Shown here: positions 44,115 through 52,048 of the stretch, piece by piece
Layout of the letters: every line of letters begins with the position of its first letter
Position numbering within the stretch: the first letter of the stretch is position 1
Assembly (NCBI RefSeq): GCF_028553725.1
Contig: NZ_CP067128.1
Location: 13,024 to 77,023 of the forward strand
DNA: 64,000 nt
Source: Paracoccus alcaliphilus
GTDB lineage: Bacteria > Pseudomonadota > Alphaproteobacteria > Rhodobacterales > Rhodobacteraceae
Direction: 5' to 3'
The notes under the pieces: model-generated
What the model saw: the letters and a program-made list of their open reading frames with translations, nothing else
What the model was told of the DNA's origin: nothing
The model's database searches: none
Program-made: the position numbers and the translations under genes

Positions 44115-44546
44115 TCAGGACTGTCTATGCCGATCCAGCATTATCTCGAAATCCATCGTGGAGGTTTCTTCAATTCCTACAACCCAAATGTCTTGGGGGT
44201 CTTTATCGCCTTCGACGCACACGACGCGACCAATCATTTCGGACCACAAGAATTTTCGTGCGCTCAAATAAGCCTCATGAGCTTTCTGGCGTTCTGGTCC
44301 GCAAGGCAAGATTGCTGCCTTTTCACAGGCCATAGTTAGCGCTTTCTTACTTCCACCAAACAGCAGGCATTTTTGCTCAGTGTCGTTTTGCCAAAGAACT
44401 TTAGTTTTTTCGGGCTGGAACAGACCGTAACGCCCTACCTCTGGCCGATCAGGTGAAACCACGAAAGTATACTTGATCAAGATGGTGCGCCCGTCAGGCA
44501 AAACAAATGGCTCGCGATCATCTTGGCTTGCAATCCAAACAGTCAT
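44115..44546 (-). CDS. Unrecognised 143-residue plasmid protein
   Basis: The frame starts MTVWIASQDDREPFVLPDGR and ends ...DFEIMLDRHRQS. It has no signal peptide or membrane segment. It is the third gene of a leftward set after the MobA-type relaxase and the 235-residue gene, separated from the latter by 15 bp. Base composition is lower in G+C than the relaxase, suggesting a different origin. Function unknown. Confidence 0.55.
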   Translation of the reverse strand: MTVWIASQDDREPFVLPDGRTILIKYTFVVSPDRPEVGRYGLFQPEKTKVLWQNDTEQKCLLFGGSKKALTMACEKAAILPCGPERQKAHEAYLSARKFLWSEMIGRVVCVEGDKDPQDIWVVGIEETSTMDFEIMLDRHRQS

Positions 44547-44561
44547 GGAAACATCCTTAAT

Positions 44562-45269
44562 TTATGAAATACCCTTAAGGCGGTGAGTTACGAAAAATAT
44601 AGATTTTCGCCAACCTGATATTGCCTCTCTGCGTTCAATCCAGTCGGATAAATCGACGATATCATACACCTTTCGTCGAGATAAAAAGCTTGTCTTAAAC
44701 CAGACATATCGGGGTTTTTGGTACCACGAAACGCATCCATCTTCGAGGGTCGTTTCAAGTCTTCGATATGCGTGAAACGCATCCCAATCGATCTTAACTG
44801 TTCTGTAGTTTGGGACTAAAAACGGTGGGCAGTTATTCTCTTCAGCAATGAACCTGGCAAGAATACTTCGCGTTGTGCCATCTCCATCGATAAATATTTC
44901 ACCATCAACATCATAAGCAAGCCAGTTTCCGATCAAACCAAACTTTCTAAGTTCCCAACCAGTATCCCATAGATAAGAAGGGTTCTCTTGAACAAGGCTT
45001 CGATGTTGCTCAAATTTTGGATTTGCAAGTGCATCAGCAAAACTTTTGTTTGCGTATCTACGGGTGAAGCAGCCCACAATGGTTCGAGGATCAATTTCTT
45101 GCCAATGGACCAAGCTCCCATATTCCGCGACAAACGGCTGCAGGTCAGACCAATCCCGAACCTTTGTGCGTTCAGCCCAAGACGGGCAAGATACTAAAAA
45201 ATTTGTAGAAACCGCACTTGGGAGGCCCCGTTGACGAGCACCATTGGCAACTTCAACATCCACGGTCAA
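44562..45269 (-). CDS. Unrecognised 235-residue protein coupled to the relaxase gene
   Basis: The ATG at 45269 overlaps the relaxase stop (ATGA), so it is translated in concert with it. It is rich in aromatic residues (DWSDLQPFVAEYGSLVHW, SYLWDTGWELRKFGLIGNWL) and contains DGEIFIDGDGTTRSILARFI, which resembles a nucleotide- or metal-binding loop but matches no family I can name. The DNA is clearly less G+C-rich than the relaxase gene. It could be a cargo gene expressed upon transfer, but that is conjecture. Confidence 0.6.
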   Translation of the reverse strand: MTVDVEVANGARQRGLPSAVSTNFLVSCPSWAERTKVRDWSDLQPFVAEYGSLVHWQEIDPRTIVGCFTRRYANKSFADALANPKFEQHRSLVQENPSYLWDTGWELRKFGLIGNWLAYDVDGEIFIDGDGTTRSILARFIAEENNCPPFLVPNYRTVKIDWDAFHAYRRLETTLEDGCVSWYQKPRYVWFKTSFLSRRKVYDIVDLSDWIERREAISGWRKSIFFVTHRLKGIS

Positions 45270-46543
45270 CGCTCTCTGTCTCGATCGCGGCCCTGTCCAG
45301 GATCGGACACAGTATCACGGCCACGCCCGAGAATGTCATCCCGCCGCCCCTGATCGCGGCCCTCGCCGTCACGAGCGGCAATGTCCCGTTCAATCGCAGT
45401 CGCATCACGCTCCTGCCCGATATCGCGCGTACGCCCAAGGATGGCGGCCCGCCTATCCCGATCAGGATCGTCCGGCGCAACCCTCTCCCGCCCAACATCC
45501 GGCGCTTGCACCTCCGGGCGCTCAACGTCGCGCCCCAATACCGCCGCCCGGCGCGCGTCCATGTCGCCCCGCTCGGCACCAGCCTGCGGCCTCTCGACCT
45601 CGCCCATAACCCTCTCCTTGATCCGTGACATCGCCGCTTCAGCGCGGCCCCAGAGCTGCTCCAGCCGCTCACGCGCGGTGGCGATGAAGGCGCGCCCCCG
45701 CTCCATCAGCTCAAGCCGCAATTCCAACTGCCGCCAGCCCAGCTCCTGGCGCTGTGCATTGCGCGCCTGCGCCGCACGGAAAGCCTCGCCGCGCTCCGTG
45801 ATGATCCCGCGCTTTTCCTGGGCATTGGCCGATGGCCCGATTTTCGGCTCGGGTTCCCGGCTGAGCTCGACCACCTTTTTCTCGCGCTCAAGCGCCAGCT
45901 CTTCCTGCCCGCCCCCGCGCGCCCGCTCGACCTGTTGCTCGGCCTCAGCGCGCTGAACATCAAGGGACCGATGGTCGATCCGCTCCAACCGCCCTGCCCG
46001 CTCAAGCGCCGTGTTTGCGTCCCGCGCCCAGGCTTCGCGCCAGCCCATCAGCAGGTCCGGCGCATTCCAGCTGCGGTCCTTCTTCCCGAACCCCTCGCCG
46101 GTCAGCTCGCGCATGGTCAGCATGACATGCGCATGGGGTTGACCGTGGCCATCACGGGCCTTGCCCTCGTGAATGGCGATATCCGCGATCATGCCGCGAT
46201 CGACAAATTCTCGCTGCACGAATCCGCGCAACAACTCCAACCTCTCGCCCCGATCAAGCTCACGCGGCAGCGCCACTTCGATCTCGCGAGCAAGTTGGGC
46301 ATCGCGCCGCTTCTCGACGGCTTCGACCGCGTTCCAGAGCTGGTCGCGATCGCGCATCCAGTCGGGCGCATTCTCGGGGGCCATGATCTCGGAATGAACG
46401 ACACCGCCTTTGCGGGAATAGTCGTGCTCCAACCCCTGCCGGTCATCCCGCAGCCGCCCAGCCGTCCGGTAGGCGGCGGCTGCGACCGATGACCGGCCCC
46501 CGGCCCGGCTGATCACTTTTGCACTGAGATGATAGATCGCCAC
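45266..46543 (-). CDS. mobA: MobA/MobL-type relaxase (MobQ-like)
   Basis: I choose the GTG at 46543, giving VAIYHLSAKVISRAGGRSSV and 425 residues, because MAIYHLS-type openings are standard in the MobA/MobL family; the longer frame adds an arginine-rich tail. Landmarks are SVAAAAYRTAGRLRDDRQG and the histidine motif HGQPHAHVMLTMREL. The C-terminal 150 residues are a charged low-complexity region with repeated RRAAILGR and RDRDR units. It nicks oriT and leads the strand during mobilisation. It is unrelated to the relaxase at 39375, consistent with two fused plasmids. Confidence 0.88.
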   Translation of the reverse strand: MAIYHLSAKVISRAGGRSSVAAAAYRTAGRLRDDRQGLEHDYSRKGGVVHSEIMAPENAPDWMRDRDQLWNAVEAVEKRRDAQLAREIEVALPRELDRGERLELLRGFVQREFVDRGMIADIAIHEGKARDGHGQPHAHVMLTMRELTGEGFGKKDRSWNAPDLLMGWREAWARDANTALERAGRLERIDHRSLDVQRAEAEQQVERARGGGQEELALEREKKVVELSREPEPKIGPSANAQEKRGIITERGEAFRAAQARNAQRQELGWRQLELRLELMERGRAFIATARERLEQLWGRAEAAMSRIKERVMGEVERPQAGAERGDMDARRAAVLGRDVERPEVQAPDVGRERVAPDDPDRDRRAAILGRTRDIGQERDATAIERDIAARDGEGRDQGRRDDILGRGRDTVSDPGQGRDRDRER

Positions 46544-46594
46544 GGATCGAGCGCCTCTCTTCAAGACAGGGTCCAGCGCCTGGTTGCGCTGGTC

Positions 46595-46720
46595 GGGAGC
46601 GCGAGGGTGAAACCCTCGTTCAGGCGGCATCGCCGCCTTGGGGGGAAGCCGTCCGGCGCGGGGGTAAACCCCATGAGGACGCGCACGTTGTCGAAGGCAA
46701 TGTATAAGCGCGCATTTAAA
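46595..46720. promoter_or_regulatory. Candidate oriT between divergent mobilisation genes
   Basis: Between the mobA start and the small transfer gene lie three perfect short hairpins: CGAGGGT/ACCCTCG (46602-46618), AGGCGGC/GCCGCCT (46622-46638) and GGGGTAAACCCC (46661-46672). After these comes GTATAAGCGCGCA (46702-46714), which resembles the TAAG-type nic core of MobQ plasmids. Position and structure fit an origin of transfer, but the nic site is not certain. Confidence 0.4.
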
Positions 46721-46777
46721 TCTTTTCAACATCTCAATCTCTCGCTAGGGTTGATCCGAATTTTCGGAGGTCGCCTC

Positions 46778-47065
46778 ATGCCCCACAGCCGCCAGCCCGA
46801 TGACAAGATCGAAGAACTCATCGGAAAGAAAGCACAGATCGACGCCCAGATCGCGGCGCTCGATGCCCGGCGGCGTCTTTTGGAAAAGAAAGACGAAGAC
46901 CGCCTCAAATGGCTTCTGGGCAAGCTGGTCTTCGACCGTTTGAGCGCCGAACCTGCGCTGCAAGCGCTGGTGCGGCGCGACCTGCCAGAGCGCCTCACCC
47001 AACGGGACCGCGACCGGGGACTATGGCAGAAGCTGTTTCCTGACGCGCAAGAGGACCGGTCATGA
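46778..47065 (+). CDS. Small conjugal-transfer accessory protein (TraC/MobC-like)
   Basis: The ATG at 46778 follows TCGGAGG; the upstream frame has no coding character. The 95-residue protein is mostly helical: IEELIGKKAQIDAQIAALDA followed by RRRLLEKKDEDRLKWLLGKL. Its stop overlaps the coupling-protein start (ATGA at 47062-47065). Its place between relaxase and coupling protein, its size and its coiled-coil nature fit the small relaxosome proteins of alphaproteobacterial mob modules, which help open oriT. Confidence 0.72.
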   Translation: MPHSRQPDDKIEELIGKKAQIDAQIAALDARRRLLEKKDEDRLKWLLGKLVFDRLSAEPALQALVRRDLPERLTQRDRDRGLWQKLFPDAQEDRS

Positions 47066-48906
47066 GTTTTGTTCTGGAAGCGCGCCACTGGGTGATGATC
47101 GTCGGCGCCGTGATCCTGGCCGCGGCCGCCATGATCTACCTCCCGCAATGGGTCGCAATCTACCCGATAACCACCTGGGCATTCCCGATCATTGCCCTGG
47201 CTGTCATCCTCGACACGCTCGGGACGGCCGCAGAGCGCCACAGGACGCCCCTGAAGGCCCTCGCGTGGCTCTGCCTGCGTACGGCCGCCCTCACGGCCCT
47301 GACGCCGCTCAGAGGCCCTCTCAGCGACATGCTGGCCACGATCCGGACATGGACCGGCGCAGGCTGGCCCCTGCCCCGCGCCATTTGGGAGGGCCTCAGG
47401 GGGCTGGCGCGATATTCTGATCCCCACATACAGGCGATGGCGATCTCCTTCGCGCTCGGAGCTTTTGGCGTGGCCGTCGCTGTCAGCGCCCCGCTGGTGG
47501 CGGTCTTCAATCCGCGCATTGGCCGCAACCGCAAATCCCGCACCGGCCCATGGCAGGCGGGATGGATGAACCCGCGCGACATTGCCCAGCTGGCGCGCAA
47601 CAGGACCGGCCTGCCCCTCGCCCTGCACAAGGGCAAGCTGCTGCGCTACCTCAAGAACGACGCAAAAGGCTGGCGCGGCGGTCATCACCTCGTCGTCTCC
47701 GGCACACGCGGCGGCAAGGGCGTCAGCGCCGTAATTCCGGCGATCCTCGATCATCAGGGTCCGGTCGTGGTCCTCGACATCAAGGGCGAGAATTTCGCCG
47801 TGACCCGCCGCCACCGCGAAGAGCTCGGGCGCAAGGTCGCCGTCCTCAACCCCTTCGGTCTCGTCGAGGACGGCAAGGATCAGTTCAACCCGCTCGACTA
47901 CATCCGCCCCCACGAGTTGGCGCGCGACGTGGCGCTGGTCGCGGACGGCCTGGTTAAACCCGAACAGGGAGATGGGGCGCATTTCTCGGAAATGGCCCGC
48001 CAGCTGGTCGCTGCCGCGATCGAGGTGATCATGACACAGGAAGACCCTGAACAGCGCAACCTGATCGCCGTCGCCGATCTGCTTCTGTCTGCAAACCTCG
48101 ACGGCACGCTTGAGGCCTGGGCTGACAGCGGCGACCTTGTCGGCCACCGGCCTGCCCAGACCGCCGCAACCATTCTGCGCGCGGGAGACAGAGAACGCGG
48201 GTCGATTCAGACAGCGGTCTCGAAAGCTTTTGAGTGGATGCAGTCCGACAACATGCGCCACTTCCTGTCTGGGTCCAGCTTCCGCATGGATGATCTTCTC
48301 GATGATCGGGTCGATCTCTTCATCGCGGTGCCTCTCGACCAGGTGGACAAGCAAGCGATCTTCATGCGCCTGTTCATCAACCTTGTCTTGGGCACGGTCG
48401 TGCGTCAGGACGGGCGGCGCAAGGTCAAGGCCCCGATCCTGCTGGTTCTGGATGAATTCGTGCGTATGGGCCGCATGGAGCAGATCATGAACATTGCCAA
48501 CGTCGCCGCAGGAGCCGGTGTGGAAGCACTGTTCGTCACGCAAGACACGGGTCAGGTCGAAAAGGCCTACGGGCCAAACGATGCCCGTTCGATCTTTGGC
48601 TCCTGCATCACCAAGCGCGTCTTCAACCTCAACGATATCGAAACCGCCGAATGGGCAGCGCGGCACCTCGGGGAAAGCACTGTCTATTCTCAGCAAATTC
48701 GAGAGGGCAAAGCCCCGAACGAGGGCCGGGACTTTTCCTACTCGGAGCAACGTCAGAAACTCATGACTGCTGACCAGATCACTGGCATGAAGGCGGATGA
48801 TCTGCTGCTGTTGGTGGGCAACCGCAATCCGCTCACGGCGAAGCAGAACCTGTACTTCAAGAGCAAGGTCTATCGCGGAAGGTTTGATCAGAATCCGCTA
48901 GATTGA
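47062..48906 (+). CDS. traG: VirD4/TraG-family type IV coupling protein
   Basis: A 614-residue ATPase. The N-terminal 150 residues include membrane segments (MIVGAVILAAAAMIYL and AISFALGAFGVAVAVSAPL). Walker A is SGTRGGKGVS (about 213-222) and Walker B ILLVLDEFVRMGR. FNPLDYIRPHELARDV and FVTQDTGQVEKAYG are family motifs. It couples the relaxosome to a type IV secretion channel. No channel genes are in the window, so this plasmid is mobilisable but probably not self-transmissible by itself. It is coupled to the small protein upstream. Confidence 0.93.
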   Translation: MSFVLEARHWVMIVGAVILAAAAMIYLPQWVAIYPITTWAFPIIALAVILDTLGTAAERHRTPLKALAWLCLRTAALTALTPLRGPLSDMLATIRTWTGAGWPLPRAIWEGLRGLARYSDPHIQAMAISFALGAFGVAVAVSAPLVAVFNPRIGRNRKSRTGPWQAGWMNPRDIAQLARNRTGLPLALHKGKLLRYLKNDAKGWRGGHHLVVSGTRGGKGVSAVIPAILDHQGPVVVLDIKGENFAVTRRHREELGRKVAVLNPFGLVEDGKDQFNPLDYIRPHELARDVALVADGLVKPEQGDGAHFSEMARQLVAAAIEVIMTQEDPEQRNLIAVADLLLSANLDGTLEAWADSGDLVGHRPAQTAATILRAGDRERGSIQTAVSKAFEWMQSDNMRHFLSGSSFRMDDLLDDRVDLFIAVPLDQVDKQAIFMRLFINLVLGTVVRQDGRRKVKAPILLVLDEFVRMGRMEQIMNIANVAAGAGVEALFVTQDTGQVEKAYGPNDARSIFGSCITKRVFNLNDIETAEWAARHLGESTVYSQQIREGKAPNEGRDFSYSEQRQKLMTADQITGMKADDLLLLVGNRNPLTAKQNLYFKSKVYRGRFDQNPLD

Positions 48907-48949
48907 AAATTGGACGTTGGAACGTTGTTAAAGGCTTCGCGTTCTGAGG

Positions 48950-48980
48950 GAGTTAAATAGAGTTATAATAGAGTTACACC
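48950..48980. repeat. Three A+T-rich direct repeats (GAGTTAnATA type)
   Basis: GAGTTAAATA, GAGTTATAATA and GAGTTACACC follow one another from 48950 to 48980 just upstream of the iterons. An A+T-rich row of short repeats next to iterons and a DnaA box is the usual form of a DNA unwinding element. Confidence 0.5.
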
Positions 48981-49031
48981 TTGGAAAACGGCCAATAACA
49001 CCTTGAAACAAATAATGTTTTCTAGAAGGGC

Positions 49032-49258
49032 GGTGTGTGAAATGACGAAGTTTGGTGTGTGAAATGACGAATCTGGGTGTGTGAAATGACGATAGCTTAG
49101 AAAAGTTATCCACAGGTTGTTGGTGTGTGAAATGACGACTCTTGACGATCGGTGTGTGAAATGACGATAGTGAGCCATGGTGTGTGAAATGACGATAGTG
49201 AGCCATGGTGTGTGAAATGACGAATCGTGAGCTGAGCAGAGGGTGTGTGAAATGACGA
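49032..49258 (+). repeat. Plasmid replication origin with eight iterons
   Basis: GGTGTGTGAAATGACGA occurs eight times on the plus strand, starting at 49032, 49054, 49076, 49122, 49151, 49179, 49207 and 49242. The first three are spaced by 22 bp, about two helical turns; copies 5-8 by 28-35 bp. A perfect DnaA box lies between copies 3 and 4. The last copy covers the rep start codon, so Rep binding there would also repress its own gene. This is the oriV of the inserted plasmid. Confidence 0.93.
49106..49114 (+). promoter_or_regulatory. DnaA box (TTATCCACA)
   Basis: A perfect consensus DnaA box lies in the 29-bp gap between iterons 3 and 4. It suggests that host DnaA helps Rep open the origin. 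Confidence 0.88.
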
Positions 49259-50280
49259 GTGCACGCTCCCCGCTCCTGCCGGACCGGCATCCGCAAAAAG
49301 ACCTGTTCGTTTGCGACATTGTGGACGCGGTGCCGAAGGGCGACATGGCCTCGATGGAACATCCAGTGTTTACCCTCTCGACCAAGCCGGACATGAAGCC
49401 GCGACGCTACCAGAATGGTGATAATTCGATTGAGGTTTCACCGTCACGCTACGGGCTGGCCACAGTCCATGACCGTGACGTGCTGATCTACTGTATCAGT
49501 CAGTGCATGGCTGCACTCAATGAAGGTCGCAAAGTCAACCGGTCGATGCGGTTCAAGGCTCATGATTTGCTGGTGGCGACGAACCGTCAGACCTCGGGCC
49601 AAGGCTACCAGCTCTTGAAGGATGCGCTGCGGCGTCTGCAAGGCACGCAGATCGAGACGAATATCCGCCAAGGTGGCAAGGAATATTTTAAGGTGTTCGG
49701 CCTGATCGAGTCCGCGGAAATCGTTCGGGAGACACGTGACGGTCGGATGCAGGATGTCGAGATCACACTGTCGGATTGGGTGTTTGATGCCATCGAGAAC
49801 AATCATGTTCTGACATTGAACAAGCAGTATTTTTTCCTCCGAAAACCGCTTGAACGGCGGCTCTATGAACTGGCCCGTAAGCATTGCGGCGCACAACCCA
49901 AGTGGAAGTGTGGACTCGAACTCTTGCGCGACAAGTGCGGGTCAGGCTCAACCACGAAAGAATTCAGGCGATTAATTTCGAAGATCATCGAGGATGACGC
50001 GGTGCACGACCATCTCCCCGACTACACCATGAGCATCGAAAGTGATAATATTGTCTTTCGTCCCAAGGGGGCTGAGGCGGTGGTCGCCCCCTCCTTCCTG
50101 GCGTTGCGGTTCAGAAAACCAGACACACATGATGAGGCGCGGCGTCTTGCGCCCGGGTGGGACGTCTACGTGCTGGAAAACGAGTGGCGGTCATGGGTGC
50201 ATGACAAGGCTATCGACGTGAAGGATGCCGATAAGCACTTTCTGGCCTTCTGCAATAAGCGAGGCGCATACCAGAATTAA
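49252..50280 (+). CDS. RPA-family plasmid replication initiator
   Basis: I prefer ATG at 49252 (MTSARSPLLPDR), with AGAGGG nine bases upstream; a GTG at 49243 is an alternative. The 342-residue protein belongs to the replication initiator protein A family: EHPVFTLSTKPDMKPRRY, SPSRYGLATVHDRDVLIYCI and NKQYFFLRKPLERRLYELAR. The fold has two winged-helix domains that bind iterons. The eighth iteron overlaps the start codon, which indicates autoregulation. This family is common on small Rhodobacterales and other alphaproteobacterial plasmids. Confidence 0.9.
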   Translation: MTSARSPLLPDRHPQKDLFVCDIVDAVPKGDMASMEHPVFTLSTKPDMKPRRYQNGDNSIEVSPSRYGLATVHDRDVLIYCISQCMAALNEGRKVNRSMRFKAHDLLVATNRQTSGQGYQLLKDALRRLQGTQIETNIRQGGKEYFKVFGLIESAEIVRETRDGRMQDVEITLSDWVFDAIENNHVLTLNKQYFFLRKPLERRLYELARKHCGAQPKWKCGLELLRDKCGSGSTTKEFRRLISKIIEDDAVHDHLPDYTMSIESDNIVFRPKGAEAVVAPSFLALRFRKPDTHDEARRLAPGWDVYVLENEWRSWVHDKAIDVKDADKHFLAFCNKRGAYQN

Positions 50281-50284
50281 AACG

Positions 50285-50302
50285 CACAAATGTGGGTTTG
50301 TG
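50285..50302. promoter_or_regulatory. Repeated 18-bp inverted-repeat motif, site a (upstream of parA)
   Basis: CACAAATGTGGGTTTGTG, with arms CACAAA and TTTGTG around TGTGGG. It lies 38 bp before the parA start. Sites b-d recur at 50733, 51263 and 52663. It is probably a partition site or operator bound by the ribbon-helix-helix protein encoded after parA. Confidence 0.72.
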
Positions 50303-50339
50303 GCTTTACGCTTTCCCACGAATGTGGTGAGGTGGACTC

Positions 50340-51011
50340 ATGATCATATCTTTCCTGAACCAAAAAGGCGGCGTCGGCAAAACCACCCTATCGGTGAACG
50401 TGGCGGGCTGTCTGGCACGCCAAGGCCACCGGGTGCTTCTGATCGACGCTGACAAGCAAGGCTCGGCCACAACATGGGCAAGCCTGCGCGAAGATGCGCC
50501 CTTCCAGGTTGTCAGCATGGCACGGGCCAACATGGCGCGGGACGCGCTAAAGCTTGCCCAAGACTATACTCACACCATCATCGACGGCCCGCCGCATGCG
50601 GAGGAGATTGCCCGATCTTGTATCGTTGCATCGGACTTTGTGGCGTTGCCTATCGAACCGTCCGGTCTCTCGACGTGGGCATCTGACCTGACAGTGCGTC
50701 AAGTCAAAGAAGCGCAGGAATTCAAGCCTTCCCTCAAATGTGGGTTTGTGGTTTCCCGCAAAATAGGGAAAACTGTCATAGGGCGAGATATTCGCAACAT
50801 GGCTGCCGAGGCGGGTTTGCCAATCCTAGCAAGTGAGATCGAGCAACGGGTGGCCTTCGCTGAAGGTATGACCATGGGGCAAACGATTTTCGAGTGGGCT
50901 GGCGATAGCAATGCGGCCCGCGAGATCAAACAACTAACGAAAGAGATTGAGCGGTATGTCGAAGAAGACATTTTCGGCGGCTCCGAAGCCGAAGCAGCAG
51001 CCAACGGATGA
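50340..51011 (+). CDS. parA: ParA-family partition ATPase
   Basis: A 223-residue ParA of the short type without an N-terminal DNA-binding domain. The deviant Walker A is KGGVGKTT (9-16), followed by LLIDADKQGSATTWA and TIIDGPPHAEEIARSC. It dimerises on ATP and moves plasmid copies along the nucleoid. The next gene, a ribbon-helix-helix protein overlapping its end by about 60 bp, is the probable centromere-binding partner. Site b of the repeated motif lies within its coding sequence. Confidence 0.93.
   Translation: MIISFLNQKGGVGKTTLSVNVAGCLARQGHRVLLIDADKQGSATTWASLREDAPFQVVSMARANMARDALKLAQDYTHTIIDGPPHAEEIARSCIVASDFVALPIEPSGLSTWASDLTVRQVKEAQEFKPSLKCGFVVSRKIGKTVIGRDIRNMAAEAGLPILASEIEQRVAFAEGMTMGQTIFEWAGDSNAAREIKQLTKEIERYVEEDIFGGSEAEAAANG
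50733..50750. promoter_or_regulatory. Repeated 18-bp motif, site b (inside parA)
   Basis: CTCAAATGTGGGTTTGTG differs from site a in one base of the left arm. It lies within parA, encoding LKCGFVV, so its conservation could be constrained by both the protein and the DNA-binding role. Confidence 0.55.
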
Positions 51012-51255
51012 CCAAATCCTCGCGTTTGAACGTGGCGGGGCAGGGCATGACACAACACGGGCAGACAAGCCGGTCGCGAAGACCATGCCGGATGAGCCGA
51101 CCAAGCGCCTGAGCCTGGATCTTCCGGCGAGCCTGCACACGCGATTCAAAACGGCGTGCAGTGCGACGGGTCGGAAAATGGTAGGTGAACTCCAAGCCTT
51201 CATTGAACAGCGCACGCAAGAATTGGAAGAGGATGCGGGCATAACCCGGAAATGA
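50947..51255 (+). CDS. Ribbon-helix-helix partition/copy-control protein (ParB-like partner)
   Basis: A 102-residue protein (start at 50947, or at 50956 as MSKKTFSAAPKPK). The first half is a flexible, basic, proline-rich tail. The second half forms a ribbon-helix-helix: TKRLSLDLPASLHTRFKTAC then MVGELQAFIEQRTQEL. It overlaps parA and is followed 7 bp later by site c of the 18-bp motif. Small ribbon-helix-helix partners of short ParA proteins bind repeated sites in their own promoters, so it is the best candidate to bind the motif. Confidence 0.82.
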   Translation: MSGMSKKTFSAAPKPKQQPTDDQILAFERGGAGHDTTRADKPVAKTMPDEPTKRLSLDLPASLHTRFKTACSATGRKMVGELQAFIEQRTQELEEDAGITRK

Positions 51256-51262
51256 ACAAAAG

Positions 51263-51280
51263 CACAAATGTGGGTTTGTG
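51263..51280. promoter_or_regulatory. Repeated 18-bp motif, site c (upstream of the dprA-like gene)
   Basis: CACAAATGTGGGTTTGTG is identical to site a. It lies 73 bp before the dprA-like start and just after the partition operon. Confidence 0.72.
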
Positions 51281-51352
51281 TGAAATATTGCGCAGGCGGG
51301 ATTTGTGGCTTAAAAACAAAGGGGAGGGCGGCGGCGCAAGAAACGTCACCGC

Positions 51353-52048
51353 ATGATGAGAATGCATGCAGAGCTGAGAACGAGAGACGCCCTTGGACCA
51401 TTCGGCCCAGTCGAAGAAAAGAACGCACCAGACGTGTTGTACACGGCGGGTGATGCCGCGCTTTTGACCGAAGGCTTGCGCGTGGCGATTGTCGGCTCAA
51501 GAAAAGCCACCCCGGACGGCATCAAGCGAGCACAGGCTGTTACACGTGCCTTGGTGCAGCAGGGTATCATTGTCGTCAGCGGCCTAGCCGAAGGCATCGA
51601 CACAGTGGCGCATAGAACTGCGATAGAAGAGGGCGGGCGCACTATAGCGGTACTCGGCACGCCCTTATCCAAGGCGTACCCGGCCACGAATGCCGGTCTA
51701 CTTGAAGAGATCAAGCGTGATCACCTAGCGATTTCCCAGTTTCCTGAAGGTTATCCAGGCAAGAGCGAGAATTTCCCGCGCCGCAACCGGACGATGGCGC
51801 TCATCTGCGATGCTACCATCGTGATCGAAGCAAGCGAGAAGAGCGGGACCCGCCACCAGGGATGGGAAGCTATCCGGCTTGGCCGCGATCTCTACCTGCT
51901 TGAGAACGTCGCAACCAATCCGAACCTAACTTGGCCGAAGCAGCTCATCGAGTACGGAGCACAAATCCTGCGCCGTGAAGACCTACCCGATATCTTGCTC
52001 GATATTCCGAACTACACTGCTGGGGGCGTTCGTGCCTTCGAGCTATGA
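51353..52048 (+). CDS. DprA/Smf-like nucleotide-binding (Rossmann) protein
   Basis: A 231-residue protein of the DprA/LOG-like superfamily. RVAIVGSRKATPDGIKRAQ, VVSGLAEGIDTVAHRTAIEE, TIAVLGTPLSKAYPA and ENFPRRNRTMALICDATIVI follow the DprA core order. It lacks the N-terminal SAM and C-terminal winged-helix domains of chromosomal DprA. It overlaps a ComF-like phosphoribosyltransferase gene downstream. On a plasmid with no competence genes the pair probably has another role, such as sensing or processing foreign DNA or nucleotides. Confidence 0.85.
   Translation: MMRMHAELRTRDALGPFGPVEEKNAPDVLYTAGDAALLTEGLRVAIVGSRKATPDGIKRAQAVTRALVQQGIIVVSGLAEGIDTVAHRTAIEEGGRTIAVLGTPLSKAYPATNAGLLEEIKRDHLAISQFPEGYPGKSENFPRRNRTMALICDATIVIEASEKSGTRHQGWEAIRLGRDLYLLENVATNPNLTWPKQLIEYGAQILRREDLPDILLDIPNYTAGGVRAFEL

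Noticed and set aside
43791..44339. A 182-residue open frame on the plus strand
   Set aside because: It crosses several perfect palindromes, starts without a ribosome site, has no recognisable domain, and overlaps a better minus-strand gene at 44115.
46726..48750. A 674-residue open frame on the minus strand
   Set aside because: It is antisense to the VirD4-type coupling protein and the small transfer gene, whose motifs are unmistakable.
49032..49258. A CRISPR-like array of short repeats
   Set aside because: The 17-bp repeats have short, irregular spacers, a DnaA box between them and a Rep gene directly after. They are iterons. No cas genes and no CRISPR array were seen anywhere in the window.
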